Source: Bacteroidales bacterium
Lineage (GTDB): Bacteria > Bacteroidota > Bacteroidia > Bacteroidales > VadinHA17
Length of the DNA stretch: 64,000 nt
Assembly (NCBI GenBank): GCA_003141895.1
Contig: PLNT01000040.1
Coordinates: 26,634 to 90,633, forward strand
Direction of reading: 5' to 3'
A model generated the notes under the pieces. It was not told the DNA's origin, ran no database searches, and saw only the letters and a program-made list of their open reading frames with translations. Every line of letters begins with the position of its first letter. Position 1 is the first letter of the stretch. The position numbers were made by a program, and so were the translations under genes. Shown piece by piece: positions 28,682-36,192 of the stretch.

Positions 28682-29206
28682 ATGAAAACAACAACAAGAT
28701 TTGAAGTCGAAAAAACTTACAACGTAGATTCAGAATCAATTACCTTAAAATATATTAATGGCAGGCACTTTTACGGACGGGCAAAAAATCAGTACGAGGT
28801 TCGTAACCAACTCGGAAGTATTATGGATATGGGAACAGATCAGGAATCACTTAAATTCAGTATGTACACAACCAGAGAACAATCTTTATACACTGAGGAT
28901 TTTTGCAGGGCTAAGGTTGACGAATGGGCTTTACAGGATGAAAAAAGATTACAGGCTGATATTGATAGCAAAGCCAGAGCAAAGGAACAGGTTGAAAAAT
29001 CCCAAGCTATTTCGGCGAAATTCAACGAAGCTCGAAAAATCCGTTCTGAAGCATTTACAGAACTAAATAAGATCGTTTGTTCAGCCAGTGACTTTGCAGC
29101 CGTCCAGAAAAATAAAAAGGCGGTCGAACTGGTTAACCTGATCAATTTCATAGATGTATATTCAACTTTTAACTTCAGTCACCAATTTTTAAAAACTCAG
29201 GAATAA
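28682..29206 (+). CDS. Hypothetical protein with central coiled coil
   Basis: 174 residues, not recognised. The N-terminal part is beta-rich (TTRFEVEKTYNVDSESITLKYINGRHF). Residues about 90-130 are a charged helix (RLQADIDSKARAKEQVEKSQ) predicted as a coiled coil. No signal peptide or membrane segment. The stop shares one base with the next start (TAATG), showing tight coupling. Confidence 0.6.
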   Translation: MKTTTRFEVEKTYNVDSESITLKYINGRHFYGRAKNQYEVRNQLGSIMDMGTDQESLKFSMYTTREQSLYTEDFCRAKVDEWALQDEKRLQADIDSKARAKEQVEKSQAISAKFNEARKIRSEAFTELNKIVCSASDFAAVQKNKKAVELVNLINFIDVYSTFNFSHQFLKTQE

Positions 29207-29616
29207 TGGAAAAAAGAACTATGGACTTCGACTACGAGTATAGAGATTACCAATCAAAAATTGACAGCGATGGCAAAACGGTTTATTTCAAACCTGAGTC
29301 GCCAAATGCACTATATACAAAGGAGGGGTTGCCAAAGTCCGCAATATTAACCGCAACACCTAAAAAAGCACCTGTTAAAGTTGCACCGTCAAAGGTTGCC
29401 CCGTCAAATAATACTACTGTAAACTACTATACAAAACGAGTGCAGGCAAAAGAACAGGCGTATAAAGATTCAGTTGCTTGGGATAAAAAAGCCTGTAAGG
29501 GAATGGCGAACAATTCCACTTCCGATAAAACCATTACGGCAAAATTTGAACTGGAAACGGCTAAAAAACAGTTACAGCACGAAATTAGTTGCCCGAACGC
29601 AAATGTACCGATGTAA
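29206..29616 (+). CDS. Hypothetical protein
   Basis: 136 residues, not recognised. A tyrosine/aspartate-rich N-terminus (DFDYEYRDYQSK) is followed by a lysine/proline/valine linker with a small repeat (KVAPSKVAPS, about 58-67) and a helical C-terminal part. It starts on the last base of the previous stop codon and is followed by a GC hairpin. Confidence 0.55.
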   Translation: MEKRTMDFDYEYRDYQSKIDSDGKTVYFKPESPNALYTKEGLPKSAILTATPKKAPVKVAPSKVAPSNNTTVNYYTKRVQAKEQAYKDSVAWDKKACKGMANNSTSDKTITAKFELETAKKQLQHEISCPNANVPM

Positions 29617-29628
29617 TATTAACAATAT

Positions 29629-29652
29629 GGGTGCGGTGTAAAATCCGCATCC
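29629..29652 (+). terminator. Hairpin after the 136-residue gene
   Basis: GGGTGCGG pairs with CCGCATCC around an 8-nt loop; a T-run (CTTTTTT) comes 10 nt later. Probable terminator or attenuator inside the element's operon. Confidence 0.45.
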
Positions 29653-29673
29653 TTATTATAACTTTTTTGAAAT

Positions 29674-29871
29674 ATGGAAGCTATGGAACTATTTACAACC
29701 AGAGAGACGGTAATTACCTTAACAGGAATGAATCATTATGTCATTTCAAATTTTGAGCAGAGGATCAAATTAATTGTAATCGAACTGGAAAACCTTACGG
29801 CCGTAAAAAATAAGGCAGGCAGGCAGGAAATAATTGAAAGGATTAATAATCTATACAGAGGAAATTTATAA
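29674..29871 (+). CDS. Small hypothetical protein
   Basis: 65 residues, not recognised. It begins MEAMELFTTRETVITL and ends in an amphipathic helix (GRQEIIERINNLY). No known domain. Two nt separate it from the next gene on the same strand, which supports coding. Confidence 0.5.
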   Translation: MEAMELFTTRETVITLTGMNHYVISNFEQRIKLIVIELENLTAVKNKAGRQEIIERINNLYRGNL

Positions 29872-29873
29872 CG

Positions 29874-30098
29874 ATGGAAAGAACTTGGTGCTACCTTCTA
29901 CCCTCAGGAGAAACAGCCGAAAATATGTTAGAGGGATGCGAAAAGATGAGACAGGCAACAGGTCACAATTTCAGTGCTGAGAATTTTAGAAATCTCGTTC
30001 GGAAAGAAGTGGTAATTAAAATAGACAAAATTACTCACTGCAAAATTTCAAAGAGAGATGCAAGCAAAGAAAAAACGCTTCCAACCCGCCAGTTATAA
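29874..30098 (+). CDS. Small hypothetical protein
   Basis: 74 residues, not recognised. Starts MERTWCYLLPSGETAENMLEG; the last 14 codons overlap the next gene by 41 nt in another frame. Tight packing suggests it is translated with its neighbours. Confidence 0.5.
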   Translation: MERTWCYLLPSGETAENMLEGCEKMRQATGHNFSAENFRNLVRKEVVIKIDKITHCKISKRDASKEKTLPTRQL

Positions 30099-31155
30099 GA
30101 GTGCGGAAGGGCAACCCGATGGAATTGTAACTAAATTTATAAAAGCCTCCAAAACTGCATATAATCAGCAAATTGAGAGAATGCCGATAGAATCAGGAAG
30201 GATAAAAGCAATAGCCAATTCATACCGATATATTCTGAAATGGATTGAGTCACAGGATGAGGGAACAAAGGAAAAGTTTAAGTCAACCCGCAATAGGGTA
30301 AAAGCTCAGGCAGAATCGCAAATCGTTAAGGATGGAAAAGTTTTTGATAATCATTTCGAATTATTCCATTTAGACAATACGCAACTCAACAGGCGGATAT
30401 TTCTGAGGAAAAAGCTGATTGAATTTTGTATCGAAGCCCTTAACAGTCCATTTCTTTTACCATTTATCAGGAATGAGGCAAAGGGCGGATATATGGTTGA
30501 CTATAGTAAGGCAACCGCATTAATTGAGGAATATGATAAGCTGTTAAGGATTGAGACCTTTTCCCGAAAAAACTGGACTCAGGAAGAAATTGAGGCGGAC
30601 AGGGAAGAAAACCCGACCGATACCACGGCAGAAATAATGGAACAGGAACGACACCGTAAATTATTGGAACTTTCTGATAAAATTGGTGAGGAACTTAACC
30701 TGAAAAATAAGGAGAAAGGGCAACGGTCAAATCTTTGTTTTTTCCTGCTATATGAAAGATCAGTTATTATTTCGGCAGGACATAAGAAACGGATTGAAAC
30801 AACAGGTATTTTTTCCGAGCCGACCCCTGATGAATGTATCATAAATTTTGTGGAGAATGAGGAAAGGTTTAAGGAGAAACTTTTAGACCTGAGCAGAACC
30901 AACCTGATTGAATTTATTCGGATATTCTGTAATGCTCATAATGATTTTTACAGTAAAGAAATTAACGAACAGCGCAAAACCAATAAGATGGAAACCAACG
31001 AAAAAAGAACAAAGAAAAAAGATTTTACGGCTGATGAAAAGCGAGGGCTGATTGAAATATATAATGCCTGCAAAACTAATAAACCGAGTCAAAAGGAACT
31101 GGCTCAGGAGCTTGGATGCTCAACCAGATGGATTCGGCAGATTGTGAACGGCTGA
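30058..31155 (+). CDS. Hypothetical protein with C-terminal helix-turn-helix
   Basis: 365 residues, the second largest protein of the element. The N-terminus is basic and the bulk is helical and highly charged. The last 45 residues (FTADEKRGLIEIYNACKTNKPSQKELAQELGCSTRWIRQIVNG) form a helix-turn-helix with the recognition-helix pattern QKELAQELGCSTRWIRQI. A role as replication or regulatory protein of the element is possible, but no replication motif (Walker box, HUH, primase) was found. Confidence 0.6.
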   Translation: MQAKKKRFQPASYKSAEGQPDGIVTKFIKASKTAYNQQIERMPIESGRIKAIANSYRYILKWIESQDEGTKEKFKSTRNRVKAQAESQIVKDGKVFDNHFELFHLDNTQLNRRIFLRKKLIEFCIEALNSPFLLPFIRNEAKGGYMVDYSKATALIEEYDKLLRIETFSRKNWTQEEIEADREENPTDTTAEIMEQERHRKLLELSDKIGEELNLKNKEKGQRSNLCFFLLYERSVIISAGHKKRIETTGIFSEPTPDECIINFVENEERFKEKLLDLSRTNLIEFIRIFCNAHNDFYSKEINEQRKTNKMETNEKRTKKKDFTADEKRGLIEIYNACKTNKPSQKELAQELGCSTRWIRQIVNG

Positions 31156-31280
31156 GAATAAAAGCGGAACTATTTGAGATTGTTTTTATAGTATTAATAT
31201 ATACGGGAAAAGTAATCTCAGAAACTTCCGCTTTTAAATTAGACTTAACAACCTGAATAATAACAACTAACAACAAAAAT

Positions 31281-31589
31281 ATGAATAGATTTAACAATTT
31301 CGCCATAAACGTAAATTCGCTACAGATGAAAGGATATAACAGGGAACAGGTCGCAGAGGAATTGCACTGCAACCTCTGGAAAGTTGATCAGTTCTGGAAT
31401 CCTGCAATTAAGCCGAAACCAAAGCAACCGAAACCAAAACCAGAGATAGGATGCGGATTTATTCCAAAGCCTGCCCCTGTTCCTGTAATACCTTATGATT
31501 GGTATGAGTATTTATATATTTCAGCTACCCTTTATTTTTTAAACCCTGAAAGGCAATATCCTAAAAACGATCCTTTGTACAGAGACTAA
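31281..31589 (+). CDS. Hypothetical protein with N-terminal helix-turn-helix-like segment
   Basis: 102 residues. Residues about 16-40 (MKGYNREQVAEELHCNLWKVDQFW) resemble a helix-turn-helix. A lysine-proline linker (KPKPKQPKPKPE) follows, then a tyrosine-rich tail. Not assigned to a family. Confidence 0.5.
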   Translation: MNRFNNFAINVNSLQMKGYNREQVAEELHCNLWKVDQFWNPAIKPKPKQPKPKPEIGCGFIPKPAPVPVIPYDWYEYLYISATLYFLNPERQYPKNDPLYRD

Positions 31590-31603
31590 CAACAAAAAAC
31601 AAT

Positions 31604-31837
31604 ATGACAGCACTATTTTTAATATCCGTAACATTCAATATTTACCTTTTCATTACCCTGAGGAACAGGAACCGAGTTAACAATTCACTGAGAGGCTCCG
31701 ATAGTATCAATCAGGCGACAATAATTCAACTGCAAAACGAAATACGAGCAGGCAGAAAGCTGGCAGAACGTCGCAAAGCTAATAAGCCAGTAGTTGAAAA
31801 GAAACAACAGCGTTTTTTCGGTAACCCATCCATTTAA
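31604..31837 (+). CDS. Small single-pass membrane protein
   Basis: 77 residues. A hydrophobic N-terminal segment (ALFLISVTFNIYLFI, about 3-17) is followed by a basic, helical cytoplasmic part. Function unknown. Confidence 0.5.
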   Translation: MTALFLISVTFNIYLFITLRNRNRVNNSLRGSDSINQATIIQLQNEIRAGRKLAERRKANKPVVEKKQQRFFGNPSI

Positions 31838-31861
31838 CTAACCATTAATACCATTTCCAAA

Positions 31862-31978
31862 ATGATACTTACAATTTTAACTATGACTTATATCAATTTC
31901 CTGACTGTTGAGCTTTTTTGCTGCCTGTTCGGAGAAAGTATGTTTAAAACCAAACCTATTAAAAAAATCGAATTATGA
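31862..31978 (+). CDS. Micro-gene, 38-residue hydrophobic peptide
   Basis: ATG 31862 to TGA 31976-31978; the product has one hydrophobic stretch (ILTILTMTYINFLTVELFCC) and a basic tail. Its stop overlaps the next start (ATGA at 31975). Confidence 0.4.
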   Translation: MILTILTMTYINFLTVELFCCLFGESMFKTKPIKKIEL

Positions 31979-32076
31979 ACTTTATTCTTGTAATCCTGAT
32001 TATTTGGCTGTGCTATGCAGTCGTATTCAAATATGAACCTGATGAAACAACCGATTTAACACTTCCGAAATTATGA
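31975..32076 (+). CDS. Micro-gene, 33-residue membrane peptide
   Basis: ATG 31975 overlaps the previous TGA, and its own stop overlaps the following start (ATGA at 32073). The product begins MNFILVILIIWLCYAVVFKY, a single membrane helix, with an acidic tail. The two ATGA couplings in a row are the main support for coding. Confidence 0.45.
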   Translation: MNFILVILIIWLCYAVVFKYEPDETTDLTLPKL

Positions 32077-32558
32077 ATACTGAAATAACCACAACCGCAA
32101 CCCCTAAATTCAACGCTTTTAAATCTTTGGTAACTGAATCCCTTCAACGTACGGCCAATAGAAACCTGATGAACGTCTGGTACACCGATGGGCTTGCTCA
32201 GTTGTATATGCTTCGTATTCGGCACTATAAGGGCAAGAAAAAAGAACTTTATGATGAGTTTCTTAAGCTGGGATATTCAACTCAGTACGATATTACTTCC
32301 AGATTGTCTTATTTGCCTTCCTGCTTTAAGGTTGAAGTGCTTCAGACTGTCATATTTGAAAAGGATGAAGCCTACCATACAGAACAATTACTTCACAAAG
32401 GTTTAAGACAGTGGAAGTATACGCCTCGCCATAACTTTAGCGGGTCAACAGAGTGCTACCGCCCTGATCTATTGACTGAATATTGCGATCTTAATCAAAT
32501 GATTGATGCTGTTACGCATCCTGAGCCAGCGATCAGCACACCTTACAGCCTGAACTAA
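32073..32558 (+). CDS. GIY-YIG-like (T5orf172/MUG113-type) protein
   Basis: 161 residues. The middle reads LYMLRI...FLKLGYSTQYDITSRLSYL, then EDVLQ-like strands, a glutamate followed by histidine (HTEQLLHKGL), and a late STECYRPDLL. This order fits the divergent GIY-YIG nucleases of the T5orf172/MUG113 group (Y.L, kiG.t, R, E..LH, ..WF). The residues are degenerate and activity is uncertain. It is the last gene of the element's operon. Confidence 0.5.
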   Translation: MNTEITTTATPKFNAFKSLVTESLQRTANRNLMNVWYTDGLAQLYMLRIRHYKGKKKELYDEFLKLGYSTQYDITSRLSYLPSCFKVEVLQTVIFEKDEAYHTEQLLHKGLRQWKYTPRHNFSGSTECYRPDLLTEYCDLNQMIDAVTHPEPAISTPYSLN

Positions 32559-32975
32559 ACAGGGGGTAGGATGGGGGTGTCTAAAATGTTAAGTGCCTCA
32601 CTGTCAACCTCACGCCTTAGTTCGCTGCACGCTCGGATAGTTCATTTTTCCACTTTTAGGTTCTTTAGAAATTGAACCAGCTCATTATCTGGCACTTGCA
32701 GACGATATATTCAGACAAAAAAGTCTTTATATATATATATATATGTTTTATAACACATTTTGCATACCCCTCTAAAAAACGGATTTATTGTGTGTTGACC
32801 TCGGCTGTGATAATCGACTGATGCTTAAAGATTTACAAGGGTACCTACCCCCATAGCTCACTGAGACAGCACATAACTAGCATATAGTTAACGAGTTGCA
32901 TCATATTGCTACTATATTGCAGATAATTGAATATAATTAATCATATATTGCTAATAACTAATACAAGACCCTTAG

Positions 32976-33038
32976 AGCTTGTTTCTGCCTGCTTAGTGTT
33001 AGTCTCCAGTCGTTGTGAGATGAGGGCAGAAACGGGCT
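32976..33038. repeat. Long imperfect inverted repeat near the right end
   Basis: AGCTTGTTTCTGCC and GGCAGAAACGGGCT are complementary at 12 of 14 positions around a 35-nt centre. It could be a terminator for the element, a recombinase-related site or an accessory-protein site. Confidence 0.5.
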
Positions 33039-33066
33039 TATTTGTGGCTTATTTGTGGCTTATTTA
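33035..33066 (+). repeat. GGCTTATTTGT tandem repeat
   Basis: Two full 11-bp units followed by a 10-bp partial unit (GGCTTATTTA), directly abutting the inverted repeat. Confidence 0.6.
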
Positions 33067-33218
33067 TAATATAAAACCTGTATATTCGTAAAATATTTGA
33101 ACTCATTATCAGCACTTTCTAAATGACCTCAGTGAAATAACTTGCAGAGGGGTTTGGGTGAGGTAAATAAAACAGATTATATAAAATATTATCGCCATGG
33201 TTATTAAATCTTAATCTT

Positions 33219-33668
33219 ATGGAAACACCTCCCGAAAACAGGAAAATAGAAATCGAGCAATCAACTCTAAAGCAGCTTAACACAGCACGAAAATGGGCCA
33301 TGTTCCTGGCAATCATTGGTTTCATATTTCTGGGTATAATGATTGTGGTCGGGCTGATCGCAGGGACTTTCCTTAAAACTTTCAGTTCAGGGGATAATAG
33401 TTTTGGTTTAAGTGATTCATTGATGATAATATCAATAATTTTACTTGCACTAATATATTTCTTTCCGGTCCTTTTCTTATTCCGTTTTTCCAAATATATA
33501 TCAAGGGCAATTCAAAACCTTGATAAACTTCAATTTCATAAGGCAATAAAAAATCTGAAACTTTATTTCGCATATATCGGAATTCTAATAATTATTGTAC
33601 TCTCAATATATTTAGTCATTTTAATTGTTGCCGGATCGTCAGTGGCTTTCTTAAAAGGGCTTGGTTAA
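33219..33668 (+). CDS. Small membrane protein, DUF5362-like
   Basis: 149 residues with about three membrane helices (about 26-50, 66-90, 118-142) and a short acidic N-terminus. The ARKWAMFLAIIGFIFLGIMI start and the IQNLDKLQFHKAIKNLKLYF middle resemble the DUF5362 family found in Bacteroidota; the assignment is tentative. It is the first chromosomal gene to the right of the element and overlaps the open frame of fucK. Confidence 0.55.
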   Translation: METPPENRKIEIEQSTLKQLNTARKWAMFLAIIGFIFLGIMIVVGLIAGTFLKTFSSGDNSFGLSDSLMIISIILLALIYFFPVLFLFRFSKYISRAIQNLDKLQFHKAIKNLKLYFAYIGILIIIVLSIYLVILIVAGSSVAFLKGLG

Positions 33669-33696
33669 CCCCTTATTTCCTAAAAACTTATTGCTA

Positions 33697-35154
33697 ATGC
33701 CAAAAGGTGATGCTGTAATTGTTTTCGACTGTGGTGCAACAAACATAAGAGTTATAGCAATCAACAGTAAGGGCAAAATTCTTGCCTCTGAATCATTACC
33801 AAACAATACACAGCCCGATCCTTTAAATCCCTCCTACAGAATCTGGGATGTTAATGAGATTTGGGACAAAATGTGTCTTTCATCACAAAAAGTGGTGAAT
33901 CAAATTAATATCAACAGAATCATTGGAGTTACGATCACAACTTTTGGAGTTGACGGAACGTTATTTGACAAATCGGGGAAAATCCTCTATCCTGTTATTT
34001 CATGGCAATGCGAACGAACTAATTCAATTATAGCTAATCTGGATAAATACATACCTCTTGATGAGCTATACAGAGAAAGCGGAGTTTTCCCTTTCTCATT
34101 TAATACTATCGGTAAACTAATCTGGTTTATTGAAAAAAAACCTGAAATACTTGAAAAAAGTTCTTCATTCCTTTTCATGCCATCGATATTCTCATATTTC
34201 CTTACCGGAGAAATGGTAAATGATATGACCATGGCAGGAACATCAATGTTGACGAATCTTCAGACAAGGAATTTTTCCAGAAATATTATTAATAGGATCA
34301 AATTCCCCATTGAGAAGATTGGAAATCCTGTTGAAGCCGGAACTATTACCGGTAAAATAAACTCAAAAGCATCTTCTCTGACAGGACTTCCAGAAGGGAC
34401 ACCTGTTGTATCAACAGGACATGACACTCAATTCGCAATTTTCGGTTCAGGTGCCAAGAGAAACCAACCGGTCCTCAGCTCAGGAACGTGGGAAGTATTA
34501 ATGGTACGATCAGAGGGGTTCAGGTCAGGCAGGGAGCAGATGGAAACTGGTATAACAACTGAACTTGACTCTCGACCCGGATTGTATGATATAGGTAACC
34601 AATGGATTGCCTCAGGGATTATTGAATGGGCAAGAAGAAATCTATTTTGTGACGTCAAAGAATACGTATATGATTTTATGATTTCATGTGCAGAAAAAGT
34701 GCCTTCCGGATGCAGTGGCGTAAAAGTTATTCCAAAATTCAATGAAGCCTTAATGGGGGAAGCAGGAGGTCAGATATCAGGGCTTTCAATGGAATCGACA
34801 CGCGGAGAAATATTCAGGGCTATACTTGAAGCACTTTCAAAACGCCTTGCAGAAGGAGTGAAATCTCTCGAGAATGCCGGCGGATTTAAAACTGAAAGTA
34901 TTCTTTGTGTTGGCGGAGGTTCAAAAAACAAGCTGTGGAACCAGTTAAGAGCAGACTATACTGGAGTTCCTCTTCGTATTATCGATCAGAAAGAAACAAC
35001 AGTCCTCGGTGCTTCTCTATTTGTTCAGGCAGCATGTGGTAATGCCGCTTCGCCGGAAGAAGCAAGATCTGAAATAGATTATAATACTGAGATAATTTTG
35101 CCACGAAATATACCCCTCTCAGGAGACCCCCCAACCCCCTTAAAGGGGGGCTAA
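33697..35154 (+). CDS. fucK: L-fuculokinase (FGGY family)
   Basis: Phosphorylates L-fuculose to L-fuculose 1-phosphate. The sequence follows FucK closely: VIVFDCGATNIRVIAIN at the start, ITTFGVDGTLFDKSG, ISWQCERT, MAGTSMLTN, STGHDTQFAIFGSGA, LSSGTWEVLMVRS, and the ATP-site CVGGGSKNKLWNQ. ATG 33697 starts right before the domain; the frame is open to 33661. The last residues (DPPTPLKGG) come from a dispersed repeat. FucI is 21 kb away. Confidence 0.88.
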   Translation: MPKGDAVIVFDCGATNIRVIAINSKGKILASESLPNNTQPDPLNPSYRIWDVNEIWDKMCLSSQKVVNQININRIIGVTITTFGVDGTLFDKSGKILYPVISWQCERTNSIIANLDKYIPLDELYRESGVFPFSFNTIGKLIWFIEKKPEILEKSSSFLFMPSIFSYFLTGEMVNDMTMAGTSMLTNLQTRNFSRNIINRIKFPIEKIGNPVEAGTITGKINSKASSLTGLPEGTPVVSTGHDTQFAIFGSGAKRNQPVLSSGTWEVLMVRSEGFRSGREQMETGITTELDSRPGLYDIGNQWIASGIIEWARRNLFCDVKEYVYDFMISCAEKVPSGCSGVKVIPKFNEALMGEAGGQISGLSMESTRGEIFRAILEALSKRLAEGVKSLENAGGFKTESILCVGGGSKNKLWNQLRADYTGVPLRIIDQKETTVLGASLFVQAACGNAASPEEARSEIDYNTEIILPRNIPLSGDPPTPLKGG

Positions 35155-35220
35155 ATCAGGATCATAATTAAATTGGAATATAAGTCTGAATTTACCCACT
35201 TTAGGGGGGCAGGGGGGTAA
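35126..35220. repeat. C-run/G-run dispersed repeat after fucK
   Basis: GACCCCCCAACCCCCTTAAAGGGGGGCTAAA, an AT linker, then ACCCACTTTAGGGGGGCAGGGGGGTAAAA. The fucK stop lies within its first hairpin. Confidence 0.75.
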
Positions 35221-35283
35221 AAAAAGGGAAGAAACAATTTTTTATTTAAAACAAAAAACACTTCATCTAATAAAATCAACATC

Positions 35284-36138
35284 ATGGAAACAGTATTCTT
35301 CAACGGAAAATTCCTCCCAAAAAATGAAATTTGTATTAGCCCCGATGATCGTGGATTTCTCTTTGCTGATGGTATATACGAGGTAGTGAGGTGGTATGAA
35401 GGATTTTTCTATGACATGTCAGGTCACATTACAAGACTGAAAAGAAGTCTGAGAGAATTGAGAATAAACTGGCCCGATTCAGATTCCTTTTCTTCAATTG
35501 CACTTGAGCTTATTAAAAGGAATAACCTTGATAACCAGCCCGCGATGATATATCTCCAGGTTACCAGAGGTGCATCCAAACGATCTCATTCTTTTCCCTC
35601 TCCCGAAGTTACACCTACTGCATATGCATATGCCTGGGGATTTACACCTGAAAAAAGTTTACAGGAGTCAGGTATCAAAGTGATGTTAAAAGAAGATATA
35701 AGATGGAGCAGATGCGATATTAAATCCGTTGCTCTTCTTCCAAATACCATTAGTTTTCAGGAAGCCAGTGAAAATGGATTGAAGGAATGCATATTCGTCC
35801 GGAATGGATTTATTACGGAGGGATCTCATTCAAATATATTTTTCGTTATTGAAGGAACACTTTTTACACATCCTGAATCAAACCATGTTCTTTCAGGCAT
35901 AACTCGTAAAAATATCCTTAGAATTGCCAATGAGGCAGGAATTAAAGTAAGGGAGGAAGCTGTCCAGGAAAACAGGATCAGATTTGTGAAAGAAGCCTTT
36001 ATCACAAATACCTCAGCAGAGGTCACACCTGTAATTGAAATCGGTGGAAATACCCTGAATGATGGTGTTCCGGGACAAGTAACCAGAATAATCCAGGATA
36101 AATTTGATAATGAAATAAAAGCATTAAAAGGAAAATAA
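35284..36138 (+). CDS. Class IV aminotransferase, D-amino-acid transaminase-like
   Basis: A PLP-dependent enzyme of 284 residues. The start (SPDDRGFLFADGIYEVVRWYEG) and the catalytic-lysine segment RWSRCDIKSVALLPN match the D-alanine transaminase branch; FITEGSHSNIFFV and the late TNTSAEVTPV complete the active site. D-alanine/D-glutamate interconversion is the likely role, but branched-chain or aminodeoxychorismate activity is not excluded. It ends 54 nt before lysS. Confidence 0.82.
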   Translation: METVFFNGKFLPKNEICISPDDRGFLFADGIYEVVRWYEGFFYDMSGHITRLKRSLRELRINWPDSDSFSSIALELIKRNNLDNQPAMIYLQVTRGASKRSHSFPSPEVTPTAYAYAWGFTPEKSLQESGIKVMLKEDIRWSRCDIKSVALLPNTISFQEASENGLKECIFVRNGFITEGSHSNIFFVIEGTLFTHPESNHVLSGITRKNILRIANEAGIKVREEAVQENRIRFVKEAFITNTSAEVTPVIEIGGNTLNDGVPGQVTRIIQDKFDNEIKALKGK

Positions 36139-36166
36139 GGGGTTTAACATAAATGCGTGATTTTTC

Positions 36167-36174
36167 TATCTTTG
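36167..36174 (+). promoter_or_regulatory. Bacteroidota-type -7 element for lysS
   Basis: TATCTTTG matches TAnnTTTG and lies 19 nt before the lysS ATG at 36193. It argues against starting lysS at the GTG of 36157. Confidence 0.5.
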
Positions 36175-36192
36175 CACAAATCTTCAAAACCG

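Larger units (their letters stand above)
32559..33142. other. Right-end non-coding region of the element
   Basis: About 0.6 kb of AT-rich DNA without a gene. It contains a (TA)n run near 32733-32751, the imperfect palindrome at 32976-33038, 11-bp tandem repeats at 33035, and a run of ATATTGC words (32905-32960). It ends at the proposed right boundary. Confidence 0.5.
23578..33146 (+). mobile_element. Cryptic serine-recombinase integrative element (boundaries putative)
   Basis: A block of about 9.5 kb with a large serine recombinase at its left end, an all-plus-strand set of small unknown genes, long AT-rich gaps and no housekeeping genes, between ordinary chromosomal genes. The left flank ends in a half C-run repeat (CCCTCCCCCCTGGGGGAT, then GCAATAGG). 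The right flank begins with AACTTGCAGAGGGGTTTGGGTGAGGT. Joining the two at the shared TGCA (23578-23581 and 33143-33146) restores a C-run/G-run repeat of the kind found elsewhere here, so these are my proposed attL/attR cores. No relaxase, type IV secretion, replication initiator, terminase or capsid gene was recognised. Confidence 0.6.

Noticed and set aside
33035..33066. Tandem repeats considered as a CRISPR array
   Set aside because: Units are contiguous 11-mers without spacers and there is no cas gene in the window.
23641..33146. Diversity-generating retroelement or retron in the accessory element
   Set aside because: No reverse transcriptase motif (YxDD) in any frame of the element.
33119..33493. 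Minus-strand frame of 124 codons opposite the small membrane protein
   Set aside because: It is antisense to a gene with clear membrane helices and a plausible start, and its product is a basic low-similarity shadow.
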